DNA of 64,000 nt from Vibrio agarivorans (GCF_030409635.1 NZ_JAUFQF010000001.1:434001-498000); one strand, 5' to 3'. Counted from the first letter of the stretch, positions 30,975 to 41,612 are shown. Notes: generated by a model not told the origin, from the sequence alone. Made by a program: numbers and translations.

Positions 30975-31985
30975 TTATAAAGTCAGAGCTTTTAACTCAC
31001 TCAATAACACATCAATTTTATTTCGATTGACGTCTTGATGAGTAACAAAGCGAATCGGGTTACTTGCTGACACAAGAATCCCTTTTGCTTCGAGTGACTT
31101 TGTTAATAGGTCAATATCAATGCATTCGTCTACTTTGGCGAAGACAATATTGGTTTGTACGAAGTCTACATTTACGTTAAATCCATCAATGTTATCTAGC
31201 TGATGCGCTAAATATTGAGCATTGCTGTGGTCTTCTGCAAGGCGTTTGGTTTGTTGGGTAAGGGCAAGTTTTCCGGCCGCGGCAAGGATACCCGCTTGAC
31301 GCATACCTCCTCCAAGCATTTTACGAATTCGACGCGCTTTGCTAATTAACGCTTCGCTACCCAATAGTAGCGAGCCGATCGGTGCACATAGGCCTTTAGA
31401 TAGACAAATGGTCATCGAATCAAAGTGCTGTGAAATTTCGTTGATGTCGACGTTTAGCGCTGCAGATGCGTTGTAGACGCGTGCGCCATCTAAATGAAGC
31501 GATAGCTTGTGGTGGTCACAGAACTCACGTGCTTGGGCTAAGTAATCGAGAGGGAGTACTTTACCATTAATAGTATTTTCTAAACTCAAGAGCTTAGTGC
31601 GCGCAAAATGGAAATCGTCTGGCTTGATGGCGGCTTTCAATTTTTCGAAACACAAAGTACCGTCAGGATTGTTCTCAATGGGCTGTGGTTGAATAGACCC
31701 TAATACTGCGGCACCGCCGGCCTCGTATTTGTAGTTATGAGCTTGCTGACCACAAAGATATTCATCACCACGTTCACAGTGCGCCATTAGCGCCAGTAAG
31801 TTGGCTTGTGTGCCTGATGTGGTAAAAAGCGCAGCTTCAAATCCGTGTCGGTGCGCGGCATAAGACTCTAGGTCATTAACGGTTGGGTCGTCGCCATAAA
31901 CATCATCGCCAACAGGTGCTGACGCCATGGCGTCTCGCATTAGTTGTGTGGGACGCGTTACCGTATCGGAACGAAAGTCGATCAT
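30975..31985 (-). CDS. ltaE: Low-specificity L-threonine aldolase
   Basis: 336 residues, PLP-dependent. It has M-I-D-F-R-S-D-T-V-T-R-P at the N-terminus, D-V-Y-G-D-D-P-T-V, G-T-Q-A-N near residue 58, H-L-D-G-A-R-V-Y-N near 165 and the PLP-lysine segment C-L-S-K-G-L-C-A-P-I-G-S near 195. It cleaves L-threonine or allo-threonine to glycine and acetaldehyde in the cytosol. It lies just before (in transcription after) the TSUP gene, so the two and the GGDEF gene may form one transcript. Confidence 0.95.
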   Translation of the reverse strand: MIDFRSDTVTRPTQLMRDAMASAPVGDDVYGDDPTVNDLESYAAHRHGFEAALFTTSGTQANLLALMAHCERGDEYLCGQQAHNYKYEAGGAAVLGSIQPQPIENNPDGTLCFEKLKAAIKPDDFHFARTKLLSLENTINGKVLPLDYLAQAREFCDHHKLSLHLDGARVYNASAALNVDINEISQHFDSMTICLSKGLCAPIGSLLLGSEALISKARRIRKMLGGGMRQAGILAAAGKLALTQQTKRLAEDHSNAQYLAHQLDNIDGFNVNVDFVQTNIVFAKVDECIDIDLLTKSLEAKGILVSASNPIRFVTHQDVNRNKIDVLLSELKALTL

Positions 31986-32000
31986 AATGAAATCCTTTGA

Positions 32001-32729
32001 TTAGAGAGCTTGCAAAATCGCTGTCAGTCCACTCACGGCACACAATACAAGTGCGCCAATACGAATCTTCTCTTTGGGAAGTGACTGCGTGGTTTTATTT
32101 GCGATTATATAACCGAGCCAAGCTGCGGGTAGCAGTGGCAATGTCATATAGAGGTGATACCAACCAAAATACCCAGTAGGGATTAAGATCATGAGAGATA
32201 TCATTGAGCTAAACACAAAAAAGGCTGACAAGTTACCTCGTAACTTACCGGCATCCTGATGCTGCAATAGTAAAGCCATTGGTGGTCCGCCAATAGCGGA
32301 ACTGGTACCAAAGAAACCAGAAAAGAATCCAGCTATGCCCATACGTGTTGGCGTGGGTTCGATACGAAATGGCAGTAAACTGATGACCACCGCAAGCAAT
32401 ACAATAACCCCAAGCAATAGAGAGAGTTGCTCGCCTGACACAACCACGAGTAGCCATGCACCCGCGAGCGAGCCAGGCACTCGTCCTATCAATGCCATTT
32501 TAAGCCCGCCAATTTCAATATTGGCTCGGTTCTTCATCGCATTGACTACCGATAAACATAACGCGACAAAACAAATTGGGCCGGGTACATAGGTCGGGTC
32601 TATTTGAAACAATAGTGGTGCTGCGACAATCGCAAGGCCGAAGCCGATCGCGGTTTGCACAAAAGCACCGAGAAATATAAGGCCGAATGCAATCAGCGCG
32701 CTGGTGGTAAACCAATCGTCAAACATCAT
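32001..32729 (-). CDS. TauE/SafE (TSUP) family anion permease
   Basis: 242 residues with about seven or eight predicted helices. It shows the TSUP pattern: an N-terminal G-A-F-V-Q-T-A-I-G-F-G (loop), R-V-P-G-S-L-A-G mid-protein and G-F-F-S-G-F-F-G-T-S-S-A-I-G-G-P-P in the second half. It is an inner-membrane transporter, often for sulfite, sulfonates or similar organic anions; the substrate is not determinable here. Confidence 0.88.
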   Translation of the reverse strand: MMFDDWFTTSALIAFGLIFLGAFVQTAIGFGLAIVAAPLLFQIDPTYVPGPICFVALCLSVVNAMKNRANIEIGGLKMALIGRVPGSLAGAWLLVVVSGEQLSLLLGVIVLLAVVISLLPFRIEPTPTRMGIAGFFSGFFGTSSAIGGPPMALLLQHQDAGKLRGNLSAFFVFSSMISLMILIPTGYFGWYHLYMTLPLLPAAWLGYIIANKTTQSLPKEKIRIGALVLCAVSGLTAILQAL

Positions 32730-32740
32730 GTTAAGTAAAC

Positions 32741-33757
32741 CTACAGCGGCATGACGCGATTTCGACCAAGCTGCTTAGCTTCATACAGCAGGTGATCGGT
32801 GCGCTCAACGATGTTTTCAGGTTTATCCCCGGGCTGAAATTCACTGACCCCGAAAGAGGCGGTGATGTTACTGACGGTTTTACCTGTTCTGCGATCCTTG
32901 ATGCTGATCTTCTCGATGGAGCGGCGCAAGCTTTCAGCAAACTGACGAGCGATACGAACAGATTTATTTGGAATGATCAGCGCAAACTCTTCACCACCAT
33001 AGCGATAAGCGTTGATCCCGTCGCGGCTCGCTTGGCTAAGACGCTTAGCAATCGCTTTGATAACGGTATCACCTAATAAGTGCCCATATTCGTCATTGAA
33101 CCCCTTAAAGTGGTCGATATCGAGCAGGACAAGAGACATTGGCTGTTCACTATCACACAGTGCATGAATATCGGCATCAAAGGCGCGGCGGTTATACAGG
33201 TGTGAGAGGCAATCGAAGAGCGCATCTTGCTGTACCTGTGCGAGTTGTTCTTTGAGTCGGCTAATTTCGTCACTCGCCGTGGAGAGTTGATTATTTAAAA
33301 AACTTGTGGAATGACGAATTTCTCGCGAGTCTTTAACCAAACTGCGCACTACCGTCATCACTTCATCGAATGAAAGGCTCTCTTTCTCAACTCTTTCTAG
33401 TTCAGAAAATGACTTATCCAGTGAACGAGAAAACTCGCTGGTATCATTGATGGTGTCAGTCATCGATGCATCGAGCTCACCCACCAAAAGTTCTACACTC
33501 GCTTTGAGTTCGTTAATGTCAGTTTCAGATTTTAACGCAATGTGTTTCTGATAGATTGATTTAGCCTGACTCGGAGGACACTCCCCATAGCTCTCCAGTA
33601 TGGAGTCCATTTCGGAATTGAGTTGAGGATTAACATGATCAACATAGGTGTACCAGAGTGCATAGTTCGCTGGTGTGGTGGCTACCTTGTTTTTCATCAT
33701 CAATGGCACGGCTTTTTTAAGGTTTTCCGTGGCCTTTACAAATTCATCTTTGCTCAT
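32741..33757 (-). CDS. GGDEF-domain diguanylate cyclase
   Basis: 338 residues, soluble. A helical N-terminal sensory region (~1-170) with a coiled coil (E-I-S-R-L-K-E-Q-L-A-Q-V-Q) leads into a GGDEF domain with D-A-L-F-D-C-L-S-H-L-Y-N-R-R-A-F and the active site R-Y-G-G-E-E-F-A-L-I. No RxxD inhibitory site is seen five residues before the active site. It is expected to make c-di-GMP from GTP. Confidence 0.92.
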   Translation of the reverse strand: MSKDEFVKATENLKKAVPLMMKNKVATTPANYALWYTYVDHVNPQLNSEMDSILESYGECPPSQAKSIYQKHIALKSETDINELKASVELLVGELDASMTDTINDTSEFSRSLDKSFSELERVEKESLSFDEVMTVVRSLVKDSREIRHSTSFLNNQLSTASDEISRLKEQLAQVQQDALFDCLSHLYNRRAFDADIHALCDSEQPMSLVLLDIDHFKGFNDEYGHLLGDTVIKAIAKRLSQASRDGINAYRYGGEEFALIIPNKSVRIARQFAESLRRSIEKISIKDRRTGKTVSNITASFGVSEFQPGDKPENIVERTDHLLYEAKQLGRNRVMPL

Positions 33758-33989
33758 CGATTTCTTCGGTCAATGTGTCCTATCTTTAGACAAAGAGCAT
33801 ACCTAATTTGCTGATAAATTACTGCTAATAAATAGGGTTATAACGATGTTTGATGATCGTAAACAGCTCTTTGTCGTAACGAAAACTGTGTCGCAACTAA
33901 AATAGTGTCGGGCTCTAGGTTAGGGAAGTCTGCGAGAGGCATAAGACATCAAGTCACAATATAAATAACGAACACTTGGAGAAGGAATA

Positions 33990-35261
33990 TTGAAACGTAT
34001 CGCTTTGTATTGCTTTACTCAAGACCTGCGCATTGAAGATAACTTGCAACTACAACGAGCGTTGAGTGAGTGTGATAGTCTGCTTTTTGTCTATATTCAT
34101 GCTTCTCAAACGCACTTTCATCAGCACTTCTCCCCTCATCAACGGGAGGGAGAACACAAGCGCGCTTTTCGCCAACAGTCTTTGCAACACCTAAAAGCAT
34201 CTGTCGGTGAATTTGGGCATGTTCTGCACCAGTTTGTTGGTCAACGCAGCAGAATCATCACTCAGCTTCTCTCATTAAACGAGGCCATTACTGACGTTTA
34301 TCTGTGTACGGGTGCCGATTGGGATTTACTTCGTTTAAAAGAGTATGTCGAGAATAGACACTCTAACATCGCAGTTCACAGTGTGTGTAGCAATGCACTA
34401 TTTAATCAGTCTGACCTACCTTTCGAGATTGAACTATTGCCGAGTAGTTTTTCGTCGTTTCGAAAAATAGTTGAAAAGATACCAATTTTACGACCTCTAG
34501 AGTCGCCAACACTCAATGATGTAGAGCCTTATGTTTGCAATATTCAAGGCATTGAGCCGTTTAGCGATAGCAACGAGAGTGCAAACCTGATTTTTTCAGG
34601 CGGTGAGTCATCAGGTGCTGACCATTTAAAAGCATACTTTGAAACTAACAAAGCATCCTCTTACAAAGAGACACGGAATCACTTTGATGAGTGGCAACAT
34701 TCAACGGTATTTTCGTTATGGCTAGCATGGGGTTGTATTACGCCACGACAAATCGTTTCAGCGCTCAAACAGTATGAGCATGAAAATGGACAAAACGACT
34801 CTACTTATTGGATCTTGTTCGAGCTACTGTGGCGCGAGTATTTTCGCCTCTATGCTGAAAAACACGGCGCTAAGTTGTTTGCTTTTGATGGTATTCAACA
34901 AAAGCGCCCCCTTACTACGTTTTATGCTGAACAGTATCGTGCGTGGTGTGCGGGCCGTACCGGCTATGATGTGGTGGACGCGTGTATGCGTCAGCTAAAT
35001 CAAACAGGCATGATGTCGAATAGAGGACGTCAGTTAGTGGCTAGCTGTTTCGTGCATGAACTCGGCTTAGACTGGCGTTATGGCGCGGCTTACTTTGAAG
35101 CGATGCTCATTGACTATGATGTCTCTTCAAACTGGGGCAATTGGCAATATCTCGCGGGGGTAGGGGCTGACCCTAGAGGTCATCGCAAGTTTGATTTAGA
35201 AAAACAAACCCAATGGTACGACCCAAACAGAGAGTTCATAAAGAGATGGGTGGAAGCGTAA
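33990..35261 (+). CDS. DASH-type cryptochrome/photolyase
   Basis: 423 residues from TTG 33990 behind GGAGAAGGAATAT. The N-terminal photolyase alpha/beta domain (A-L-Y-C-F-T-Q-D-L-R-I-E-D-N) is followed by the FAD-binding helical domain. That domain has E-L-L-W-R-E-Y-F-R, C-A-G-R-T-G-Y-D-V-V-D-A-C-M-R-Q-L-N-Q-T-G-M and D-Y-D-V-S-S-N-W-G-N-W-Q-Y. This is the Cry-DASH signature. It likely repairs CPD in single-stranded or looped DNA or acts as a light sensor. It is in an operon with the FeS photolyase-like gene one base downstream. Confidence 0.9.
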   Translation: MKRIALYCFTQDLRIEDNLQLQRALSECDSLLFVYIHASQTHFHQHFSPHQREGEHKRAFRQQSLQHLKASVGEFGHVLHQFVGQRSRIITQLLSLNEAITDVYLCTGADWDLLRLKEYVENRHSNIAVHSVCSNALFNQSDLPFEIELLPSSFSSFRKIVEKIPILRPLESPTLNDVEPYVCNIQGIEPFSDSNESANLIFSGGESSGADHLKAYFETNKASSYKETRNHFDEWQHSTVFSLWLAWGCITPRQIVSALKQYEHENGQNDSTYWILFELLWREYFRLYAEKHGAKLFAFDGIQQKRPLTTFYAEQYRAWCAGRTGYDVVDACMRQLNQTGMMSNRGRQLVASCFVHELGLDWRYGAAYFEAMLIDYDVSSNWGNWQYLAGVGADPRGHRKFDLEKQTQWYDPNREFIKRWVEA

Positions 35262-35262
35262 C

Positions 35263-36834
35263 ATGACCAAAATACGTGATATTAAGGCTTACACTCACAT
35301 TAAATTCATATTGGGCGACCAACTCAATAGCCAGCACTCTTGGTATCAACAACAGGATGACACCGTTTTATTTGTTATCGCTGAACTAAAACAAGAGCAA
35401 GCTTATGTTCATCATCACGCTCAAAAACAAGTGGCATTCTTCGCAGCAATGAAGGCATTTGCTGACGGGCTCATTGAAGAAGGGCATCAGGTATTGCATC
35501 TCACCTTAGATGACACTCATACATATGCTGTGTTGCCTGAATTGCTAGATGCTATTTGCAAGCAAACGGGCGCGTCATACCTTCATTATCAACGTCCAGA
35601 TGAATACCGTTTATTAGCGCAGTTGCGTCAGCTTACATTGACTGATGTGGCAAAAATCGAAGCGGACACCGAGCACTTCATGTGCGATTTTGATGGGTTA
35701 CTAAAGCAATTTCCGAGCAACAAAGCTGTCCGATTAGAGAGTTTTTATCGCCGAATGCGCAAGCAGCATCAGATTCTATTGGAGCAAGATGGAGAACCAG
35801 TGGGAGGTAAGTGGAACTATGATGTTGAGAATCGGAAAAAGCTCAAAAAAACCGACATTGATGCCGTTCCTGAACCGCTTGTTTTTGCCAATGACGTTAG
35901 TGACATTGTTTCGCGCTTGAAGAGTCATAACGTTCTTGGTTTTGGACATGTTGATGATCATCTTTTGTGGCCGATAAATCGCAATCAATCACTGAATATA
36001 CTGGCGAACTTTTGCCAAATTTGCTTACCCTTATTCGGCACCTTTCAAGATGCAATGACACAGAATACACCCAACCAATGGAGCCTCTACCATAGCCGAC
36101 TTTCGTTTTCTTTAAACAGTAAAATGCTTTCTCCAAGAGAGGTGTTCGATGCTGTGCTCGCGGTTTATCAAAGAGCTCCAAGCCGTGAGCTACTCGCGCA
36201 AGTAGAGGGGTTTGTACGTCAAATCCTAGGCTGGCGAGAGTATGTCAGAGGGATGTACTGGGCTAACATGCCCAATTATGAGTGTAAAAATCACTTAAAC
36301 CACACAAACTCATTGCCGAGTTATTTTTGGGACGGCCATTGCAAAATGAGTTGTGTAAAACACGCGATTGATCAATCGTTGGAATATGCTTACGCGCATC
36401 ATATACAACGGTTGATGATAACGGGTAATTTCAGTTTATTAGCAGAAATCGATCCGAAAGCAGTGCATGAGTGGTATTTGGGGATCTATATCGATGCGAT
36501 AGAGTGGGTCGAACTCCCCAATACCATCGGGATGGCGCTTTATGCCGATGGTGGTTTAATTGCTTCAAAGCCTTATGTTTCGTCGGGGGCCTACATCAAT
36601 AGAATGAGTGATTACTGTAAAGGTTGTCACTACAACATTAAGCAACGCAGCGGTGATGGGGCTTGCCCATTCAATGCGCTCTACTGGCGCTTCATGGTTA
36701 AGTATCGTGATACCCTCACCAGAAACCCACGAATGAATATGGTATTTCGTAACTGGGATAACTTAGCGCCCCAAGAGCAACAAAACACGCTTCAAACTGC
36801 AGAGACATACTTGCAAAACTTAGAGGATTTGTAG
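35263..36834 (+). CDS. FeS-containing bacterial cryptochrome/(6-4) photolyase (FeS-BCP type)
   Basis: 523 residues. The N-terminal domain starts with F-I-L-G-D-Q-L-N. The helical FAD domain has Q-I-L-G-W-R-E-Y-V-R-G-M-Y-W, M-I-T-G-N-F-S-L-L and W-Y-L-G-I-Y-I-D-A-I-E-W-V-E-L-P-N. The four cluster cysteines expected in this family are present: one in K-M-S-C-V-K-H, two in Y-C-K-G-C-H and one in G-A-C-P-F-N. This supports a [4Fe-4S] photolyase, probably for (6-4) photoproducts. It forms an operon with the Cry-DASH gene. Confidence 0.92.
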   Translation: MTKIRDIKAYTHIKFILGDQLNSQHSWYQQQDDTVLFVIAELKQEQAYVHHHAQKQVAFFAAMKAFADGLIEEGHQVLHLTLDDTHTYAVLPELLDAICKQTGASYLHYQRPDEYRLLAQLRQLTLTDVAKIEADTEHFMCDFDGLLKQFPSNKAVRLESFYRRMRKQHQILLEQDGEPVGGKWNYDVENRKKLKKTDIDAVPEPLVFANDVSDIVSRLKSHNVLGFGHVDDHLLWPINRNQSLNILANFCQICLPLFGTFQDAMTQNTPNQWSLYHSRLSFSLNSKMLSPREVFDAVLAVYQRAPSRELLAQVEGFVRQILGWREYVRGMYWANMPNYECKNHLNHTNSLPSYFWDGHCKMSCVKHAIDQSLEYAYAHHIQRLMITGNFSLLAEIDPKAVHEWYLGIYIDAIEWVELPNTIGMALYADGGLIASKPYVSSGAYINRMSDYCKGCHYNIKQRSGDGACPFNALYWRFMVKYRDTLTRNPRMNMVFRNWDNLAPQEQQNTLQTAETYLQNLEDL

Positions 36835-36851
36835 GACTGTAGCAATATGAA

Positions 36852-36986
36852 CTATCGAGCACTCGCGCAGCGTTTAGAGCAATAGATAACCGTGTCCCAG
36901 TTCAACCGCCATTTTTTACGCCACGTAAAAGGCCTTTGGCAAACCGGACAGGTTTTTTGGGGTAGATTGAGTTTCTTGTGAGTCAT
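36852..36986 (-). CDS. DUF2256 zinc-ribbon-like small protein, 44 aa
   Basis: The frame runs from ATG 36986 to TAG 36852. The product shows the DUF2256 pattern [14 protein letters not shown] followed by [11 protein letters not shown], with two CxxC-type metal-binding pairs. DUF2256 genes commonly sit beside FeS cryptochrome/photolyase genes, as here, so a shared light- or DNA-damage-related role is likely; the biochemical function is unknown. The start codon lies inside a perfect 11-bp hairpin arm (36985-37019), and no strong ribosome site is visible. Confidence 0.8.
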   Translation of the reverse strand: MTHKKLNLPQKTCPVCQRPFTWRKKWRLNWDTVIYCSKRCASAR

Positions 36987-37019
36987 AACGCTTACTTTCA
37001 GTTGAATCGTAAGCGTTAT
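36985..37019. terminator. Perfect 11-bp inverted repeat between cheV and the DUF2256 gene
   Basis: ATAACGCTTAC (36985-36995) pairs with GTAAGCGTTAT (37009-37019). It can end cheV transcripts, but no T run follows. It buries the DUF2256 start codon, so it could also gate that gene's translation. Confidence 0.6.
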
Positions 37020-37026
37020 ACGCAGA

Positions 37027-37941
37027 TCAAGCCATCATCTGATCATTGATGGTTTTCGCGCCAATAAGCATCGCCTTAACCAGTTCTGCCGCATTAAATT
37101 TCTCAAGTGCATCATGTGCGCCAACCTGATGGGCGCGATCAACCGAGATTTCACTTGATAAAGAGGTATGGAGAATACGGTAACAGTGGTTTAGCGCTTT
37201 ATCATTTTGTACTTCAAATGCCAGTTCGTAACCATCAAGACCCGGCATTTCAATGTCACTAACCAGTAAATCAAAGGCTTGGCCATCAGCAGCGGCTTTG
37301 CGCATTCGCTCTAGAGCATCCATACCATTATGCGACATTTGGTAGCTAATATTAATGCTATCAAGGGCATCGGATAGCTGTTTACGTGCGATAGTTGAGT
37401 CATCAACCAATAAAATATTCATCTGCTTTAAACGCTCACGTTCTACATCGGTAACGATTGGAATCGAAGCAGATTCATACTGAGGATAAATTTTTGAGAG
37501 CAACAGCTCGACATCGAGCATTTGCACAATGTGATCTTCAAATCGAGCGATACCCGTAACAAATACATTCTTGCCGGCACTTTCAGGCGCTGGTTCAATA
37601 GAACGCCAATTACACTCAATAATTTTTTCTATCGAGCGCACCATAAACGCAACAACGGTACGTAAGCAATCCGTGACGATCAGATAAGTCGATTCATACT
37701 CGTCTGGCTGGATAGGACGAAATCCAATAGCCGCAGGCATATCAATGACAGGTATTGTCTTACCGCGAATGGTCACTGTACCAACTACATGGTGATGGGA
37801 GTAGGGAATCTGAGTGGTTGGCATATAGGGTACAATTTCTCGTACTTTGAGTGTACCGATAGCGAACAGCTGTTTTTGCATGTTCAAGGTAAACATCAAC
37901 ATACCTTGCGACTGATTCGCTTTGCTTTCTACTTTTGCCAT
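37027..37941 (-). CDS. cheV: Chemotaxis adaptor CheV (CheW-REC fusion)
   Basis: 304 residues. A CheW-like domain spans ~10-155 ([26 protein letters not shown]). A receiver domain follows from ~175: [12 protein letters not shown], the phosphoacceptor D in [11 protein letters not shown], and the lysine in L-E-K-F-N. It couples chemoreceptors to CheA and is tuned by phosphorylation. The isolated location near an MCP gene is common in Vibrio. Confidence 0.95.
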   Translation of the reverse strand: MAKVESKANQSQGMLMFTLNMQKQLFAIGTLKVREIVPYMPTTQIPYSHHHVVGTVTIRGKTIPVIDMPAAIGFRPIQPDEYESTYLIVTDCLRTVVAFMVRSIEKIIECNWRSIEPAPESAGKNVFVTGIARFEDHIVQMLDVELLLSKIYPQYESASIPIVTDVERERLKQMNILLVDDSTIARKQLSDALDSINISYQMSHNGMDALERMRKAAADGQAFDLLVSDIEMPGLDGYELAFEVQNDKALNHCYRILHTSLSSEISVDRAHQVGAHDALEKFNAAELVKAMLIGAKTINDQMMA

Positions 37942-38106
37942 ATTGATTCGTTCCTCTACTACGAACGCCTAATTGTATTACTTTTTTCAATGTATTGCGT
38001 TACAGATTTCGATAACTATTCAAAATACCTCAACCTTGTTTCAGCTAGAGAGTCAGACATGAAAAATGATATAATGATCACACATTTTTATTAAGGGCTT
38101 CTTACC

Positions 38107-38385
38107 ATGGCGAACACCGCAGCAGCACTTCACATCTTGGTCAAGCACAAAGAGCAGGCTGAAGACATTATTAAGCAACTAAAAAAGGGCGCAAAATTTC
38201 AAACGTTAGCGCGCAAATACTCGACTTGTCCATCAGGCAAAAAGGGCGGTGATTTAGGTGAGTTTAGACGCGGCCAAATGGTTCCACAATTTGATAAAGT
38301 CTGTTTCTCGGGTGAAACATTAGTTCCGCATCTTGTAAAAACTAAATTTGGTTGGCACGTTGTGAAGGTGCTATATCGAACATAA
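38107..38385 (+). CDS. ppiC: Parvulin-type peptidyl-prolyl isomerase PpiC
   Basis: 92 residues, the size of E. coli PpiC. The parvulin features are A-L-H-I-L-V-K-H near the N-terminus, [23 protein letters not shown] and the terminal G-W-H-V-V-K-V. It is a cytosolic single-domain isomerase. A rho-independent terminator lies at 38492. Confidence 0.93.
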   Translation: MANTAAALHILVKHKEQAEDIIKQLKKGAKFQTLARKYSTCPSGKKGGDLGEFRRGQMVPQFDKVCFSGETLVPHLVKTKFGWHVVKVLYRT

Positions 38386-38739
38386 ATTAATCAAGTTTGG
38401 GTAAATGATGAATTCGGTAAATATGCTCGACTCATCTGTAATATATTGCCCAAATCATTAGAGTGATTGCTCTCACAAATCTCTTACAATAAATGACGCA
38501 TTTTTGGCGTCATTTTTTTGTTGTATTTTGTAGCTTGCTGATTTGTATGAATTAATGTGTAAATTGGTGGTATTTCTGACATTCGTCAAATAAATGGGTG
38601 ATATTTTTATCAAAATAGGCCTTTTTTTTACCAACTGCTATCTGATATATTTCGATTTGTAACAATGTGTACTGAAACAATAATAATATTTAAACATTTG
38701 TCGTATCGATAAATGTTCCAAAGGCAGTTAAGGAAGACT
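38386..38739 (+). other. Intergenic: ppiC tail and MCP leader
   Basis: The only clear element is the ppiC-proximal terminator at 38492-38519. The following ~220 bases are AT-rich and should contain the MCP promoter, but no convincing -35/-10 pair or operator stands out. No ORF with a ribosome site is seen. Confidence 0.5.
38492..38519 (+). terminator. Rho-independent terminator
   Basis: AATGACGC ATTTTTG GCGTCATT followed by a run of seven T. Confidence 0.9.
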
Positions 38740-40353
38740 ATGTTGTCGTTGTCTATTAAGAATAAGATCGTAGGATTGTGTCTACTATCGGTTGCTGGTT
38801 TTGGCGGGGTTTTAACGGTTGGTGGTAATGCGCTATTAAGCAATACTGACCAAGTTACCGACATTGATAAAGTTTATTACCCAGTAATGAACTCGGCATC
38901 ATTGAACAGTGTTCTCATCAATCAGCTCGCTGAGCGTTTTAATCTCGCCGTTACTATTGGTGATGAAGAGATGCTTGAGGCGAACCGCAATACTGTTGAA
39001 CAAATTGTGCGTAATTTCCAGTTGCAGCAAAAACTGCAACCAACACTGTCTTCTCAAGTAAATCAGCTAGAGCGTGAAATTAACGTCTATTTCGAGTCAG
39101 CCTATAAAGTGGCATTTGGTATGATTGAAGGTGATATTAACCTTCAACAAGCGGCAAAGCTTGCAGCTGATAACAGTGTCATGCTTGAACGTATTACTAC
39201 AGCAATGGACGATTTTTCAATCGCTCGTCAGGCCGATTTTGAAACTTCTGTAGCGACACTAGAAGCAAACAACTCCCAAGCGCAGGCATTGATGCTGATT
39301 CTGGGTGGTTTAGCCTTGTCTCTTATTTCTGTCATGAGTTTCTTTGTTGTGCGTGGCATTCGTGCTGACCTCGGTTCAATCACCGACAAAATGCATGATA
39401 TTGCCAAAGGCGAAGGGGATCTTACTGTACGCCTAGTGCACGACAAGAAAGATGAGTTGCGTGACCTAGTTGACTCATTCAATGCTTTTGTTGAAAAACT
39501 ACAAAATAACGTGACTAACACGATTCAGAACGTGAGTCAGTTAGATATGATCTCAAACTCATTGGTGGACTCAAGCCGTTCAACCAGTGCGTTAACCGTA
39601 AAACAAAACCGTTCAATTGAAGAAGTCTCTGATTCATTAGGTCAGCTTTTTGCGGCAGCACGTAATATCGCCCAAAACGCTAATGATGCCTCCACCTCTG
39701 CAATGAGTGCAAGTGAGCAAGCATCTCACGGTGAAGAGCAAGTTAAGAGTACGATTACTGCGGTTCAAGAGCTAACTAACGATGTGCGTAACGCCTCTGA
39801 AGTAGTACAGCAGCTCGACCAGAATACCCAGAGCGCGGGCTCAATTCTTGATGCCATCAGTGCGATTGCTGAACAAACCAACCTATTGGCGTTGAATGCA
39901 GCGATTGAAGCGGCGCGAGCGGGTGAGCAAGGTCGAGGCTTCGCGGTTGTTGCCGATGAAGTACGTACGCTTGCATCGAGAACTCAAACGTCTACTCAAG
40001 AAATTCAAACCGTTCTGCATCAATTGCAAGAACAGACAAAAACTGCCGCTGCGATCATCGCAGAGAGCGCAGCTAAAGCTGAAGAGTGTGTTGATAAATC
40101 ACTGGTAGCGGAACAGTCATTGATCCGTATTACTTCTGATGTAGCTGAAATCAGCCAACGCAATGAAGTGATTGCCGCTGCAACAGAAGAGCAGCAGCAA
40201 ACCTCGTCGACCATTGAAAGCTTTGTTGATGATATTCGCCATATGGCTCAAGGCACAGCCGCGAGTGTGGGTGAATTAGATCAAGTTGCAAATGATATTA
40301 ACAATATCACGGCGAACCTATCTGAATTAACGGGCCACTTTAAAGTCGGTTAA
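38740..40353 (+). CDS. Methyl-accepting chemotaxis protein
   Basis: 537 residues from ATG 38740 (AAGGAAGACT ribosome site). TM1 spans ~10-30, a four-helix periplasmic sensor ~35-175, TM2 ~180-205, then HAMP, and a C-terminal signalling domain. The hairpin tip reads [32 protein letters not shown]. The ligand is unknown. It feeds CheA through adaptors such as the CheV encoded nearby. Confidence 0.95.
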   Translation: MLSLSIKNKIVGLCLLSVAGFGGVLTVGGNALLSNTDQVTDIDKVYYPVMNSASLNSVLINQLAERFNLAVTIGDEEMLEANRNTVEQIVRNFQLQQKLQPTLSSQVNQLEREINVYFESAYKVAFGMIEGDINLQQAAKLAADNSVMLERITTAMDDFSIARQADFETSVATLEANNSQAQALMLILGGLALSLISVMSFFVVRGIRADLGSITDKMHDIAKGEGDLTVRLVHDKKDELRDLVDSFNAFVEKLQNNVTNTIQNVSQLDMISNSLVDSSRSTSALTVKQNRSIEEVSDSLGQLFAAARNIAQNANDASTSAMSASEQASHGEEQVKSTITAVQELTNDVRNASEVVQQLDQNTQSAGSILDAISAIAEQTNLLALNAAIEAARAGEQGRGFAVVADEVRTLASRTQTSTQEIQTVLHQLQEQTKTAAAIIAESAAKAEECVDKSLVAEQSLIRITSDVAEISQRNEVIAAATEEQQQTSSTIESFVDDIRHMAQGTAASVGELDQVANDINNITANLSELTGHFKVG

Positions 40354-40480
40354 TTCAAGCTCAACCATCCCCCTACGTATTTATTATGTGTGACATGAGG
40401 TTGCGCAGGGGGTTGTCTATTCAAAATTCGTTCATAGAACGACAAAACAATAAAAACTATTAACGTAGTGGAGTTACAAA

Positions 40481-41599
40481 ATGAAAAGAACGCTTGTTGC
40501 GGCTCTAGTGGGTTTATCACTGGGCGCGAATGCTGCTGGATGGGATGATCTAAGAATCAGTGGTTTCGGCTCGGTTGGTATTGGTCAATCAGATAATGCG
40601 GTTGGCTATGCAGGTTACACAGACGAGAAATTGGATTGGGAACAAGAGACGCTTGCAGGTCTACAATTTGATTTCCGTATTAATGACCGTGCAAAGTTCG
40701 TTACACAAGTTGTGGCTAACAGCCGTTACGACTACGAGCCTAAAATTGAAATGGCTTACGCTAGCTACGCGTTTGATTCTTTCACTGCGCGCGCAGGTAA
40801 ACTGCGTCTTCCGCTGTTCTTCTACTCAGATTACACGGATGTAGGTTATGCATACCCAATGATTCGTCCATCGCAAGAGCTATATGAGAACCTTGTTCTT
40901 AAAGGCTATACGGGTGCGGATCTACTGATTCCAGTTGATTTTGAAAACTCAACACTTCTATTCCAACCGGTAGTTGGTATTGCACAAATTGATGAAGATG
41001 ACTCAGAGCTCGGTGAAGTTAAACTAGACAACATGTATGGTCTGAGTGCTCAGTGGATTTATAACGACTTTATGCTTAGAGGCTCTTACTTTGCTGCTGA
41101 AGCGAATCCAACCAATAGTGTTTATAACGGCACTTCAACGGATATGATTGCTGGTAAAGATGGTCAGTTTATTTCGATCGGCGCCCAATATGATAATGGC
41201 GACTTCTTAGCGAATGTGGAAGCTGCTGACGTTCAACTGGACGGGGAATTTTATGATTATCGCTCCGTGAACGGCTTGCTAGGTTATCGAGTAGGGAACT
41301 TTACACCTTACCTTGCAGCTGGCTGGGTAGAAACTACTGATGATGAAGAACGTAGTGGATTAAGCGCTTTAGTCATGAATTATGAGCGTATGTCATATTC
41401 GGTTGGTTCTCGCTGGGATTTTACAAAGAATATGGCACTTAAATTGGATGTTACTTACGTTGACTACAAAGACACCAGTGGTGGATTTGCTTCAAACCTA
41501 GAGTTGGTCGAAATGGGCGGGGGGTCTATAGTACCGACGGGCAATTTTAATGAAGATAGCTCACTTGTCTACTCAGCACGTCTAGACTTCGTATTCTAA
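40481..41599 (+). CDS. Outer-membrane porin-like beta-barrel
   Basis: 372 residues. The signal peptide MKRTLVAALVGLSLGANA is followed by G-W-D-D-L-R-I-S-G-F-G-S-V-G-I-G. Alternating amphipathic strands run throughout, and the chain ends in A-R-L-D-F-V-F with the C-terminal Phe recognised by BamA. It belongs to the family of Vibrio porins paired with a small PstS-like protein, whose gene follows 13 bp later. The substrate is unknown. Confidence 0.8.
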   Translation: MKRTLVAALVGLSLGANAAGWDDLRISGFGSVGIGQSDNAVGYAGYTDEKLDWEQETLAGLQFDFRINDRAKFVTQVVANSRYDYEPKIEMAYASYAFDSFTARAGKLRLPLFFYSDYTDVGYAYPMIRPSQELYENLVLKGYTGADLLIPVDFENSTLLFQPVVGIAQIDEDDSELGEVKLDNMYGLSAQWIYNDFMLRGSYFAAEANPTNSVYNGTSTDMIAGKDGQFISIGAQYDNGDFLANVEAADVQLDGEFYDYRSVNGLLGYRVGNFTPYLAAGWVETTDDEERSGLSALVMNYERMSYSVGSRWDFTKNMALKLDVTYVDYKDTSGGFASNLELVEMGGGSIVPTGNFNEDSSLVYSARLDFVF

Positions 41600-41612
41600 G
41601 GGGAAGGGAACT

